From: Blastomyces gilchristii SLH14081
Lineage: Eukaryota > Ascomycota > Eurotiomycetes > Onygenales > Ajellomycetaceae
Direction of reading: 5' to 3'
Length of the DNA stretch: 64,000 nt
Assembly (NCBI RefSeq): GCF_000003855.2
Contig: NW_003101679.1
Location: 2,745,558 to 2,809,557 of the forward strand
The notes under the pieces were generated by a model, which had not been told where the DNA came from, searched no databases, and saw only the letters and a list, made by a program, of their open reading frames with translations. Numbering within the stretch: position 1 is the first letter of the stretch; every line of letters starts with the position of its first letter. Position numbers and translations under genes: made by a program. Positions 34,333-46,609 of the stretch are shown here, one piece after another.

Positions 34333-34886
34333 TCACTTACTCATCCAGCCGCTGGGATTTTGAGTAGCTTCTAACCAAGTCAACAACCCCGTACTATTAT
34401 CACGGTTCACACCTGTTATACCACCCGTGCTGGAAAGTGTTGAGAACAGAACGGCTATTATATTCAAAAGATTGTTAGCATTTTTGTTCCATAGATTCAC
34501 GCTTCAAAACAAAACAAAACTCAAGTCACCAAATCCGCACATGGTGTATACTCGTTGGTCTCCCATGACAAGAATAAAGTCTCATTGCCGCCGGGTTTAA
34601 AACCAACTGTGCCATTAGTAATCTCGACCAGTGTAGCTCGGGACGGGTCTTCATCCATAGCCACACGCCATTCACCAGGCACAGGCTGGTCAACTCTCGC
34701 ATAAAGCGTCAATCCGTATTCAGTCTTTGCATAAATCCGAAACAGTAATGACTCCACAGACCGTCGTGCGATTGATGATTTAAGACGTAGGAACTGTTCT
34801 GGGTCGACAGGTGCTGCTAATGTCCCAATTGCGGCACAGAGAAAATAGAGAAGACTAAAACGAGCGAGCGAGCGAGTAGTCTTCAT
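34333..34886 (-). CDS. Small secreted protein, unknown function
   Basis: The ATG at 34,884-34,886 opens a frame with a clear signal peptide: MKTTRSLARFSLLYFLCAAIGTLA, then APVDPEQF. Unspliced, the frame stops at 34,521 (121 aa). A 50-nt GTATAC...AAG intron at 34,551-34,502 joins it in frame to a second exon (VNLWNKNANNLLNII...) ending at TGA 34,333-34,335. This gives 504 nt or 167 aa. I prefer the spliced form because the second exon is open and in phase, but the shorter protein is possible. The mature part has no recognised domain. It is the first gene beside the transposon block, 250 bp from the LTR edge. Confidence 0.55.
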
Positions 34887-37800
34887 TTTTCAAGTTTTAT
34901 CTTCCTCCGCTTTCTCTTTCTCTTTGTTTTTTTAACCCTTTTTCTCTAGTTTTCCCTTTTTCACTTCCAAGTGTTGGCTTTGAGGATTTGTTTTCCGCGG
35001 CCAAAAGTCAAATTCAAGACGAAGATAAATATACGACTCGAGATGCTTCTCCACAAGAAATTGCAATAAAACTGGAGCGGGAGGAAAGTAGATTGGCACA
35101 TACTTATATTGGAAGTTAGTTAACAACTTCCATGAGTTCCCAAGGATGCATTGCACATCGAGTGGATACCCGGAGGTCAATCATCTTCCACGGTGTCCGA
35201 AGATATACCTAGATACCGGGTACAGCACTACCAAACCAGTCTCACAACCTGGATAAGGGATTGAAGCATTTGGGTGGCACCCACGGAGCCACCCAACAGG
35301 TGAATTTCAAAGCCAAAGTCCTCTGACATGCTCTGAAAGGTGGCTATTCAGGTCAATGCACCCGGATGCCATCATAAGGAATCTTACCCAAAATGATGGA
35401 GATTGATGTATTTTGATCTTTTGTGCTGGCTGGCATACTGGCTAGTTAACATGGTTGTGACTTCCATGCTAACTATCCACCATCGAAATAGGCTTTCTGG
35501 AGGCAATCATGGATGAAGTAGTGGGTTACACCGGAGTGCGGGGAGATCACGTGGGGCGGCTGTCGCGGGCGCGGTCCGTTGAAAAAGTTAAATACCTGCG
35601 GGGGTGGGTTCTTTTCAGGGGAATTCTTATTGATTCCCCCCACCCTACCCGACGAAGTATAACGGACTACCGAGGTACATGTACTGTACATCCCTTACAC
35701 TGTGCCACCTCCGCGCCCCTCCCCGTCCCAAAGCAACCGCCAGGAAAACAACCTTTGCATCAGACCAGTCTAGGTTAGGGATAGACCCATCGATTGATCC
35801 CATCCCATCCATCCCAACCAGCACAAACCTCTCTTCTAGCAGCTGGCGGAGTTACACCTGGGCATCTCAGGATAGGTTCCTATCTGGTTGCCTTCCATGG
35901 ATGGGGAAGTTACGTGATCGCGATCGATTTCCGTGAAGGATAATTCGAGTAGAATCTGGACAGGTTCCCGTACCATTCTTTTGGGGCAATTTCTTCTCGG
36001 TCTTGTATTGTAGGTTTCAGCCGACTAGAAAGAATTAGACTAGGGGAGTATCGGAGACTGCTGGCGCTGCGTAATTAAGGGAGAGAGGAGTGGATGGTGG
36101 ATCTGCCAATGGCGTCCGTGATGTAAGATGCGACAACACCACCTTTATCTTCGGGTATCACTTCATGCAGGTTCCACTCGATTAAAGTTTTTTCCATATT
36201 ATAATATCAAAGAGACAATTCTTAGTTGGTACATTTATTCTCTGGAAAATCCTTTCAAAAGTCCCACGAAGGACATATTGAAGGTACAGAATTTGTAGAG
36301 CCCTTAATGCTAGCAGATAGTCGCAACGCCTTTCTATCTGTTACCTGCACGGCCTTCTCGTGTTAGTCGCAACGCCGTTGTATCAGCTTCTTACAATCCA
36401 TCGATTGTTCCACCACCATGTCCTTTCTTTACCTCTTTCCCACTCCCGAGTACGGAATGGAAGAAATGAGTCCCGGGCGGAAGGGATCGGCTTGACTCGG
36501 CTGTTTGGTAATGCTTCGATATCCCGGCTGTGGTTTACCGCATGGCGAGAACTCTTAACCTTGCCATCTTAATAAGCATGCGACACTCTCCTTCAGCTTT
36601 CAGCGTAGGAAGGAGTACCGCCGTCTCTATGCTGTATGAACCAGTGATGTATCCACCTAGTGAGTTAGGTGGTTGGAATCGAACACAGTAAAGATTTCTT
36701 TTAGTGAACGATGATCAGGTCATTTCACGCACAGAGGTAACTTACTGCTCCTAATTAGAGCGAATCGGCCCTTGCAGTTGACGTTGGACCGTCAAAGCTG
36801 AATGCGTGCCCAAAATTGGGACCACTTAGGGGTGAGGATTAAGGTTTATGTTAGCATAAAACCAAAATATGGAAAAATCTGATAGGGAGCTCATGTTAGC
36901 GTCATCCATAGTTGTTATCATTATTATTGAAGATAGCAGTACTCCGTACGCAACGTAGGAATTATTGCGGCGTCGACAAGTGTCATGGTTAACAGGGCAG
37001 AGCATGAATCTTATCGCCACCGCCCAGGTGATCCCGCTCAAGGTTGTCTCCCGAAAAAGTGATCGCTATAAATCGTCCACCCGTTGCACCTTAAGGGAAA
37101 AGATATTCCAAATCGGAAGATTTCTATGGGCTCCTCGTCTTCGCCATCCCATACCCAATACCATTGTTTTATGGTGTTATTAACCTTCAACAGTAAGAAA
37201 AGCATGACTGTATAGTGGACGGGTACGGTGCCTCGACAGTTTTGGCATCGTGCATCCACAACTGTGAGGAGCGAGTTTTCAAAGCCCATGTCATCGCCTT
37301 GGGGCACCAGGGATATGCACCTTCTCAGCGGCTGGGCTCAAAACAAAAGGAATTCCTTTTTGACGAACATGGCGAGGTAATATAAATAGAGCCGAAGGAG
37401 CAACCTGTGACAGCAATTGGGTTCCTCTGGTTGATGAGAACCTCAAGGGTAGGCACATGTATCTAAATCAAATGTCCGGAATTCATCCTTAAATGATGCA
37501 GTTTTTGGCTTCGATCTTTCAAGGTTAACCCATATTGAATGAAGAGACGGTTGCATAGAAACCTATTTAGAGAATTAACAATATGCAGGACAAAGATAAC
37601 ATAACGTTACCTACCCGGATATTTCATTTTTCCTTCAACGTGTCCCTGTATGGCGTATCATGGGTCAATAGGTTCTCGAATAGTACGAACGAATGTCAGT
37701 TTCTAATACATGAAACTCACTCTCAGAGTCGATATTCACAAATTTCTGTTTGATTCTCTTTTTCTTTCTCTTTTTTCTCCCTTAATTTGACCTCTCAAGG

Positions 37801-38527
37801 AACAATGGAGATGGAGACTTTGAGACGGGCGCAGCAAGGAGCGAGGCCTAAGATTTTATGGTATGAAAAGGTGAGAGCAACTTATGTTTCCATGTGTGTG
37901 AGTGGGGAGTTAGATGACAAACTTGGATGAGAAGGTGAAATAAGGAGGACTTGAATTAAAGCATTTCGTATTTCCGGATCCAGTGGAGTTAAGGGGAGAG
38001 GTAAAGGTGTGAGTAAGTATCGGGTAAAATGTTTTGGAAATTGTCCAAGAGCATGTAAAAATTCTCAAGGGTATTCTCTTTCTCGTCCACTCATCCATTT
38101 TTTTTCCTTCTCTCGTATTTTGAATGTTTGTATGTTATGATATTTTGGGGTAGGAAAGGCAATGGTGGCAAGTACCGGAGGATAGGACAGGGGCAGGAAC
38201 AGGGCTAGATGAAATTGTGCCAAACTCGAGTGCGGAGTACACAAAAAAGAAGAAAGAAAAAAAAGAAAAGAAAAAAGGCCAATAGAGCCAATAGAAAAAG
38301 GAGAAATTATCGAAAAATGACACAAGGACCAAAAGCCTCATTATTTTAGAAGAAGTATGGTTGAGAAACGGTAACTTGTGACGAAAAGGAGGAAATATAG
38401 AAAGAAAGACATGCAGCCACAGAAGCTCATTTGACAGGCTGGCCGAACAATAAAACGCACATCACAAAACACGGTAAATAAGGAGAAGGATTTGAGCAAG
38501 CAGTTTCCTTTTTCTCTCTATGGTTGC
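34887..38527. other. Intergenic, 3.6 kb, no supportable gene
   Basis: Base composition is ordinary for the gene-bearing part and the sequence is not RIP-like. Open frames are short (up to about 90 codons), overlap on both strands and show no domain or splice continuity. One TACTCCGTA motif lies at 36,940. The stretch 38,100-38,300 is rich in A/G on the plus strand. Nothing resembling a tRNA was seen. Confidence 0.6.
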
Positions 38528-40374
38528 TTAAAACGTCTCTAGTTCCTCGCCTCCGGCAGCCCCTTCTGCCTCGGGTATTTCGAAGCCCTCCTTTATTAAG
38601 AGTTCTTGGTTAGCAAACTTGGTCTGTAGACGATGAAAGCTCGACAGAACAGAACAAAAGCAATGGAATATTTCAATAAAGCAAAATAAAGAAACATGAG
38701 AAGGGGGATAGGGATTTGCCATGAAAACCAAAAGGAACGGGGAGCCAAACAGGACATACCTCAGTCGAATAGAGGATAGCTTGAATATGTTTCACGAGCG
38801 AATCGTCATCCTTATCCAGCTCTGGATCCGCCTCGACAGCCTGCTGCAGCAACAGCTCGATGTCTCGCAACTTTGAAAAGTAAAAATCGCGCTCCTTCTC
38901 CAGGCCGGCGATGGCTTCCTTTTGCGCATTTATCTCGGCCGTCAATGCGGCTGAGTTGGCTCCACCAACACCACCAGCGAGTCGTGGCCGGCCGCCCGCT
39001 GAGTTCACGGGTGTCGTGCCACCTCTTCGTGCGCCTGAGGCAGATGTAGTACGTGTGGAATTGGAGGCTGGGGCCCCAGAGGCCTTTCGTCTGCCGAGGG
39101 CGTCATATTCACCACCTGGGTAGTATTGGTCCCAGTGCTTCTTAGTCCATTGGAGGAATTCGAGGTTATCTTGCATTCGGCATTTGATGAGATTTTCAAC
39201 GGGGACGGGACGGTCTATTTGGTGCCGTATGAAGACATCTAAGAGATTGATTGTTAGAATTTGGGGAGGAGTATAATCACTTGAAAACGCATCCCAGCAG
39301 CGTTGGTAAGGAGATATATTGCTTTTGGGAGCTGATTGTAAAATTGTGGATTTGTTTGGGGAAGGGGTTTCGAGTAGGTCGTACTTTGCAGGATCTTGAA
39401 GTTTTGGAGGTAGGCGTATTCAGTATTGACATTGAACTTGACTCTCGCCATGGGTACATCCACTATTCGACGAAGTCCAAGTTGGTTAGCGATAAGATAA
39501 TTATTATCTCCAGAAGAATCCACATAAAGAGTACTGACTGTATATAGAATCAAAGACCTGGCATAGCGCAGCCCTATATCAAACAGGCAAGCAGCATTTC
39601 GTCAGCCATGTCCTCTTAATACTTTTCCAGTTCGTAAAATTCAAATATTTCAAGTCTCAGTGTCGTCCGTCAAATCGAGGCTCCTTTCGTACGTTGACAT
39701 CCCAGGCCCAGGTGACTGTCATCTTCCTCCAACCCAGCCCCATTCCATGCCAACCACCCCGACCAACCTATCCAAAGTCCTTTTAAACCGGCTAAACCCC
39801 CATACAAGACGAAGGCAGGGCAGGAATGGAGACGGTTGGAGCGAGAGGACACTGGGTCGGAACACCAAGTATCCCGGCAGCACGGGAACGCAACGAAGCT
39901 CGACACAAAGGAAACGGCAAGAAAAAAGTTATAGTGCATACCCGGTACCGCATTGCTCGACTTTGGTAATGTTTAGCTGCAGCAGGTTGTTCAACCACGC
40001 CAACAACTCTTGCCTACATATTCAGCCCCGACCCCAAAAAGAAGCGGGAGGAGAATCGTCAGCATGGGATCGTCACGTATGTGTGTGTGGATACATCAGA
40101 CAACCGGCCAGAGGGAGCAGGGCCAGTAACTCTCATATTTAGTAGAGCAGGAAAATAGATAGATAGTTTCCACTCATTCCCTTCTTGATGGTATCTTGTG
40201 AAAGAGAGAAAAAAGAGTACAAGTCAGGGCTCTGCTCGCTTTTGCCGCCCACTTCATCCCATCCATCCCATCCACCCGTCTGCCTCGCTCCCTTTTCCTG
40301 AAGAAGAATGTAGTGAAAGGGGAAGATGAGGGGGGGGGAAATGGCACTCAACAAACATACCTAGATTCACCCAT
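38528..40374 (-). CDS. BIM1: EB1-family microtubule plus-end tracking protein (Bim1/Mal3)
   Basis: Six exons join in frame: 40,374-40,361; 40,013-39,942; 39,573-39,539; 39,462-39,385; 39,238-38,760; 38,623-38,528 (774 nt, 257 aa). The first exon codes only MGES plus two bases. Residues 1 to about 110 form the calponin-homology domain that binds growing microtubule ends (QELLAWLNNLLQLN, EQCGTGAALCQVFDSIYMD, VPMARVKFNVNTEYAYLQN, IRHQIDRPVPV). A Ser/Gly/Arg-rich linker follows, then the coiled-coil EB1 domain (LEKERDFYFSKLRDIELLLQ). The acidic tail ends GEELETF, like the EEY/F-type tail that recruits CAP-Gly partners. Introns of 76-368 nt have GT...AG borders. Confidence 0.95.
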
Positions 40375-42304
40375 GGCGAATATGGATCAAATCGATACCG
40401 GAGATCTATCTTCCTGTTCTGTTGTACGGATCCCTCCCCTAAAGGATGTGGTGCCCGTTTTTCTTAAAACTGTTTTTCGTGCTTTGGTTTTTGCACGAAG
40501 CTGATGGAACTGACTGTATGAACCCCCTGTACGAGATACGAAGGGCGGTTAGAACGAGAGAAGCAGAGGGAGAGTTTGAGAGGCGGAATGGGTAAAGAGG
40601 AGACGGGGTAGAATTATGTACGGACGTGTTTAGGTCAGAGGGGGAGAGGAGAGGAGAGGAAGAGGGGGGGGGGGGGGGGGACGCACGGTTGCGGTTTGGG
40701 AGATGATGTTATTTATTTAGTCTCCCAGCTGGAGGAGTTGAGACTCGAGAGAATGGAGGATTGGAGGGAGTGGGGGGTTGGAGGGGAGAATTACGAGAGT
40801 GAGTGAGAGGGAGGGAGAGAGAGATGAAGATGAAGATGAAAAATGAAAGACAAAAGGCGAAACCCGTTCGTAGTTGTTTGGTCTTGTTTTGTTTTTCCTG
40901 TCCTAGGAATGGACTTAAAATCCTTAAAAATATTCGGGTTAACTCAATTCGCTTTATTTATTTTTGATTCTATTTATTCTATTGATTTTTTGCCCCCACA
41001 ACCGCTCTGGCCAACACTGAATAATATTCAACTCTATCTACAGGGAGGGATCCAGAGAGGTAGAATTACCTATCTGAGGTAATGAATGGATGTTGAATAA
41101 AGTTATTGTTATCTTAACTATTTTACACTACATTCGTATTTTGTTGTGTTCCTGACACAGGTTATCTATGAAGGCTGTTTGTTGCTATGGGTTGTCATTT
41201 TCTGTGGACAGCAGGATATATTATGATTTCAATGTCACTCGGTGCTCCTGTGCCTTCCGGTGGTTCGTTGTCATCGGAACGGTTCTTCCTGTTCAATTCC
41301 TCCACTCACAGTCCAAGAAAATCCTTTTAGCACTCCGCTAGCAAAGCAAAATATTAGGTATCATCAAATTCACTGAATACAATCACATGTCTGAAGAGAA
41401 TAAAAAGTTTAGCGTTGAAATGGATAATAAAAATTCGTGCTAGGCGTGCGGCATAATTATTTCATATAGAAGAGGACAAATCATTATAAAAGTATATATA
41501 CACGACAGCGAAGAAACCGACAAGAAGAAAATAGTTAAAACATTCCCATCTCTATGAACAGCAGTCAAACCGCAACAAACAGCACATACAGCACATACAG
41601 CATTGAAAATGAATACAGTCAACCCAGCTCCGGTATAGCGCAAGAGAAAAACCGAAGAAAGAAATATATAGATAAGAAAAAACAGGTCTAAAATCCCAGT
41701 AGAAGGCCACATAGGTTTAAAACCTATAGAGAAGCAGGAAATAGAAATGGAAAGGAGAGAAAAGAATAGACAAGACAAGAAAGTAGATAATAAGAATCGA
41801 GAACAGAAGACTGTCTATGACGGTTATACACAGGCGTAACATAACATAGAAAATAGGTGCAAGAACAGATGAATATCAGGATGAAATCATTTCTGTGTGC
41901 AGGCAAAAGCAAATAAGCTGCAGACGGCCAAAGAAAACAGTGAGGATGAAACCAGAAGAAAAGGGAAGAAAAGAAAAGGAATAAGGAAAAAACAGCGAGA
42001 GATAGTAGGCGTCGCGTGCGAATGTCAAGATTGGATAAATGAAGAAGCTGCACACACCGGGTGGCAGCTCAGTGTAGGGGGAAAAGAATAACAGAACCGG
42101 ATTTTCCGAACCAAAACAGAGGGACGATGCAAGGGAAATAGAGACGAAAGAAATTGTGTTCAGATAAAAAAGGACAGAAAGGAAAAGAGAAGAAACAGAT
42201 GCTCCAAATATTAAAAAAATAATATATATATATAAAAGAAAAGGGAAAAGAAAAGAAAAGAGAAGAAAAGAAAAAACCTGTCTTGACATATTAACTCCCG
42301 TAAA
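40375..42304. other. Intergenic, 1.9 kb: EB1 upstream region and F-box gene 3' region
   Basis: The stretch near EB1 is strongly purine-rich on the plus strand and includes a G17 run at 40,664-40,680. From 41,440 to 42,290 it is A/G-rich with long open but low-complexity frames on the opposite strand, which I do not accept as genes. No RNA gene was recognised. Confidence 0.55.
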
Positions 42305-44626
42305 TCACTCCTCAAGAAGCTCAATCCCATCGAGCCCATACCCAAAATCCATAATAACAGTACGCCCATCCTGGCCCGCCGCTACAATTCGTCGATAATC
42401 ACTCTTGGCACCGAGAATCCAACTCGTTGTCCAATTCGCCAAACTGATCGATAACTGCCCACTTGCCGCATCATAAACCTTAACGCTCCTATCGTAGCTC
42501 CCACTCACTATCCGTCCATTTGCCGAGTCCATATGCAATGAGCGCACGAGGCCCCAGTGACCTTTCAACTCGTCCACAAGTTCGCCTGTGTTTGCGTCGA
42601 ATTGGTAGATGACCTCATCATTGCCGCCGGCTAGGATTGTGCGGGCGTCCTCGGAGAACTCAACGCAGGCGAGGCCGCGGTTGCGGCTGGGAAATTCCTT
42701 GATACAGAGGCCTGACGTGATATTCCAGAGCTTCGCGACGCCATCGCCGCTGGCAGAGACGATCAGCTCACCGCGGAGCTGGGCCGAGTTGACTGGTCCA
42801 CGGTGGCCTAGCAGGCGTTTGACAAGATCACCCGTACGCCTATCCCATATGCAGATGGTTGTGTCCTTGGAGCAGGTGACTATGTATTTGTCGTCGAAGC
42901 AAACGTCGAGGACGCCGGCCTGGTGGCCTGTGAGGCGGCGGATGGCCCTGTAGTCACTCTTGATGTCCCAAACTATGCAGGTGTGGTCGGACGAGCCGGT
43001 GACGAGGATCTCGTCGTCGAACTGGAGGCAGAGAATAGAGGCACGGTGGTAGTCGCCTGTCGCGGAGGTGGGGGAGAATAGGTCTGGGGACGAGCGGGCC
43101 GGAGGACTAATGCTGATGAATGGGATTCGTGCGGCGTCATCGTCGTCTGGGGGGTCGATTACGAGCCGGCCTAGTGTGGACGGTGATTTTGGGTCGGGAG
43201 GGGCACCGATAATCTTGAGGCAGGGCCAGGGGTAGTGTGCGTCCCAGACACGAATGGTTCGGTCGCGGGAACCTGTAATGATTTTGTCTCTATATTTGAG
43301 TTAGAACAATTTCTACAGTCGTGGAAGGGTGATCGGCATACTCATCGAATTGAACACAATAAACGCTGTCTTTATGTCCATGTAAGTAGATTGCGGCAGC
43401 TTTGCCTTCCTTCCAGCGAGATTCCAGAGCCCGTCGAACGGCAAACATTTTCTTCCAATCCTGGTTCGGCCGAACACGTCCCAGCCCCATATACCTTGGT
43501 TGTCCGTTTGCTACTTTTCCGGTATTAGGCCCGCGCTTGTACTCGTGCCAGAAAGCTTCTCTCCACACATGATGGGAAGAGGCCAGCTCGTTCCATTGAT
43601 GGGAAACCAATTCGGTTTGTCTCAGTGAGTCGGCATCAAGAAACGAGAGGACATGCGCCATAAGTTCAGCGGGTAGATAGTCCATAGGATCTGTGGCACA
43701 TAGAATTAGCATCAATCGAGTTGGAAGAATCAGATGGTGGGAATCATACTTTTGCGCACAACCTCAGAATCATCCTTAGAGACGTCTACATTATTTTGTA
43801 GATTAACATCGATGCCACTCTCGGAGTCCCCTGACACATCTGACTCTTCGAGCAGAACCGTCTCAGACTCAAAAATCTTCGAATCGCCGCCTGAGGCCAC
43901 GCGGCCAATCTTGACCATCTCATTTTGAGCAGCCGCAGCAGCTCTGGCAGCGGCGCCACGCGAGAGATCATCAGGGAGAATTGGCGGCTCCGAGCCATTT
44001 CCTGGAATAGGATCTGCCACGTAGGGTACTGGTGGTGGCGGCGAACCATAACGGTTGAGTGCATTGAGATTACTGTAGGAAGGGCGATGGAATGAACGAC
44101 CGGGTCGGGGTCCCATGACAGCTCCAGAATCGGCCGACCTATAGTCGTCCGAAGTATTACCATCGTCTTTCCCTCCCATGGGTACTGCGAGGTTATACTT
44201 GGAAGACTTGTGCCGAAGTGTCAAGGAAAGGCGACGTGCAACGGCCCTCAACTCATGTGTGACGCCATGACGCAGGTTGGAGAAGCTTTTGCTGGCGCGA
44301 TGTCTTGTTTTCAGGGAAGGAAAAGTATTGTCATCTTCCGATTCGACCAGGGTAGGCGTTGCAATATAGCCGGGTTGTTGTGGTTGTAATTGCCCGGTTC
44401 CCGGGTCGCACACCGCAATCTCATGGGAGAAGGGCGAAACTGCTTCTCGATAGCTTCCATCCTTGTGAGGGACCCATACGCCAGTGTGTGGACGCGAAGG
44501 TAACGGGGGCAACGGGGGCAAAGGCGGATCGGCTCCAGTTGTCGCAGTTTTGGGACGGAAGCCAGCTAGCAGAGAAGGTCTTCGACGGACTGAACGAGGG
44601 GGGTTTGCTGAGGTATTTGGCGACAT
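42305..44626 (-). CDS. F-box and WD40-repeat protein (probable SCF ubiquitin-ligase substrate receptor)
   Basis: Three exons, 44,626-43,750, 43,690-43,342 and 43,289-42,305, give 2,211 nt and 736 aa, with introns of 59 and 52 nt. Residues 1-292 are low-complexity and Ser/Pro-rich (PPLPPLPPLPSRP), a typical phospho-regulated tail. An F-box begins near residue 296 (DYLPAELMAHVLSFLDADS). From about 375 to the end come WD40 units such as KDSVYCVQFDE, ITGSRDRTIRVWD, VTGSSDHTCIVWD, VTCSKDTTICIWD and VSGSYDRSVKVYD. By family, the F-box binds Skp1 and the propeller binds the target; the target is unknown. An upstream in-frame Met at 44,851 exists; I chose MSPNTSAN at 44,626 because the extra residues look untranslated. 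Confidence 0.88.
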
Positions 44627-45612
44627 TGGGGGCTTAAACCGTCGAAAATAGCGAGCAGAGAATTCGATATATGCAGAAAGCGAAATCGTGACGTTGCTTC
44701 TCCAGGGGAGAGTAAGGAAAAACAAGCAGCCGTGAATAATAAATACAAATGTTACAGGTGGTTTTCTAAGGAGACTGAGAATGACTCTTGATATAGATTC
44801 GGGATGCTTCGCATTCAGCAAAGAGTCCGTCCGTCCCGTTGTTGGTTGCACGGGATAATCCGACGGCAGTGAAGAGATCCGACAAAAGAGGCGATCCGGC
44901 TCTTGAAGAAGAAAGTTTTTTTTTTTTTTTTACTGATCTGCAACTTTCTCGACTCCGCCGAGCCTACGAAATAGGGGGCAGATAACGCAAACAATAGTGC
45001 GGACAAGGGCCGGTGGACAAAGGGCTAGCCACAAAAAGAATAGGAACGATGACAAACAGAAGTGGGTGTTGCGTACTCCGTAACGTTTTCAATACAACCA
45101 GGGGGATCAGAGACAGGAGGAGAAATAGGACAGAGAATGAAATGAAAGACGGAGAGAGAAAACACACTGGATAACAAAAGAGAGGAGGGGGGAGGTTGGA
45201 GCTGGATGAGCGTTGGTCCGGATGGTGGCAGAAAGAAAGAGAAGGAGATGTCTCCTGAAGTTTGTCTGTTTTGTCTGGTGCCTTGGCAGAAAAAGAGGGG
45301 GCGGTGAGAGCTCTGACCAATCGTAGCTATGGAAAAATTTTCCTGTTTGCCGTTTTCGCGTCGAAATTTTAAACACTAACTAGAAGCGGAAAGGGGCTTG
45401 CAATGGTTGCCGCAAGTTGGGTGGTTGCCGTTTCGTCGGTGTGTGTCCCGTACTGGGCCAATCAGAGCTCAGGCGGGGGGGGGAGTAGGCTCAGGGGGCA
45501 CAGAACAAACAGCGTTCGACACGCGAGGTATAAACCTCCATAGATAGGAGTTAAAACATCGAGGTAGAAACCTAGAAAGGGAGGCTCCAACAACCTTGGA
45601 ATGACAGGGCGA

Positions 45613-45620
<8 letters not shown>

Positions 45621-45643
<23 letters not shown>
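45621..45643. repeat. (AT)n microsatellite
   Basis: An uninterrupted AT dinucleotide run of about 23 bases in an intergenic region. Confidence 0.9.
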
Positions 45644-46583
45644 GCCTTACCCGTCCCCATGTATCTGCCCCATGATCTCTTGCATGGTTGGTTCGGTACC
45701 TGTGCACTCACTGTCAAGGATTCTTGCATTGTCGAATCATTCCCATGTCCATCCATACTCTTATTGGTGAAGAACTGCTCGGAGAGAAAGTCCAAAACTA
45801 GGTTTTGACATGTAAAGCTTGAAGAAAACCCTTTTTTGTAAACCCAGAAATGATGTCAATAAAATAATTTAATACTTGGAGAATATTTTTTCTCATCCAA
45901 ACTCAGATTGTAACTTAAGTTAAAATAAATCTTAAAATTTTTTAACAACATCCCATCCTCACAGCGCGAGGCGATTTGCTTGCAACTCCACCCCTGCTGA
46001 ATTTGACAGGAGATCGGCCACTACGTACAGAAGAATGCATGTATCGGGGACTACCGTCCTACAATAATCGGTCCATATAGTCCGTACTCCGTACTCCGTA
46101 CATAGCTATAGTAATCGAGTCAGGACAACTCTACGGAGTACGGTACATATACTATTATACACTGAATACGCGCGCATTATTCATATCTCTTTGTCTATCC
46201 ATATCCTAGCAACTCGCAGCCATGAGGAAAAAGAAGTCAGCAGAGCTAGAGCTAGAGGTAAGTTAGCCTAGAAAGGTCCCTCTCTATATTTACCTCCATA
46301 GACAATTTTGATTTTTGATTCAAAATGTGCCGGCTATGCGGTGAGTCAAGGAACGCTCTCACCGCCCTTTATATTGGAAAATATTTTAAGAGCTTCTACA
46401 TCATACTGATACCCGTGCAGGTCCCTTTACATCTTTCTTTTTAAAATCCTTGATCTATCGCCTTTAGTACTATAAATAGGAACCGATGTCGGGATACACG
46501 GATGGTGTGGATATGGGGCGGGGTAGGGCGAGGGGGAGGGGCTATAGTAACAGAAGTACATGTACATACATACATTACAGGTA

Positions 46584-46609
46584 CATATATATATATATAT
46601 ATATATATA
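46584..46609. repeat. (AT)n microsatellite
   Basis: An uninterrupted AT run of about 26 bases, preceded by TACATACATTACAGGTAC, so the wider tract is rich in GTAC/CATA steps. Confidence 0.9.

Noticed and set aside
36965..37307. Overlapping frames of 72 and 89 codons on opposite strands
   Set aside because: No domain, no splice continuation and equal support for both strands.
41440..42289. Several minus-strand frames of 109-137 codons
   Set aside because: They are Ser/Leu/Phe low-complexity products of an A/G-rich tract and overlap each other in different frames.
44627..44851. 75-codon N-terminal extension of the F-box protein
   Set aside because: It is unlike the rest of the protein, and MSPNTSAN at 44,626 is a good start. 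A transcript could change this.
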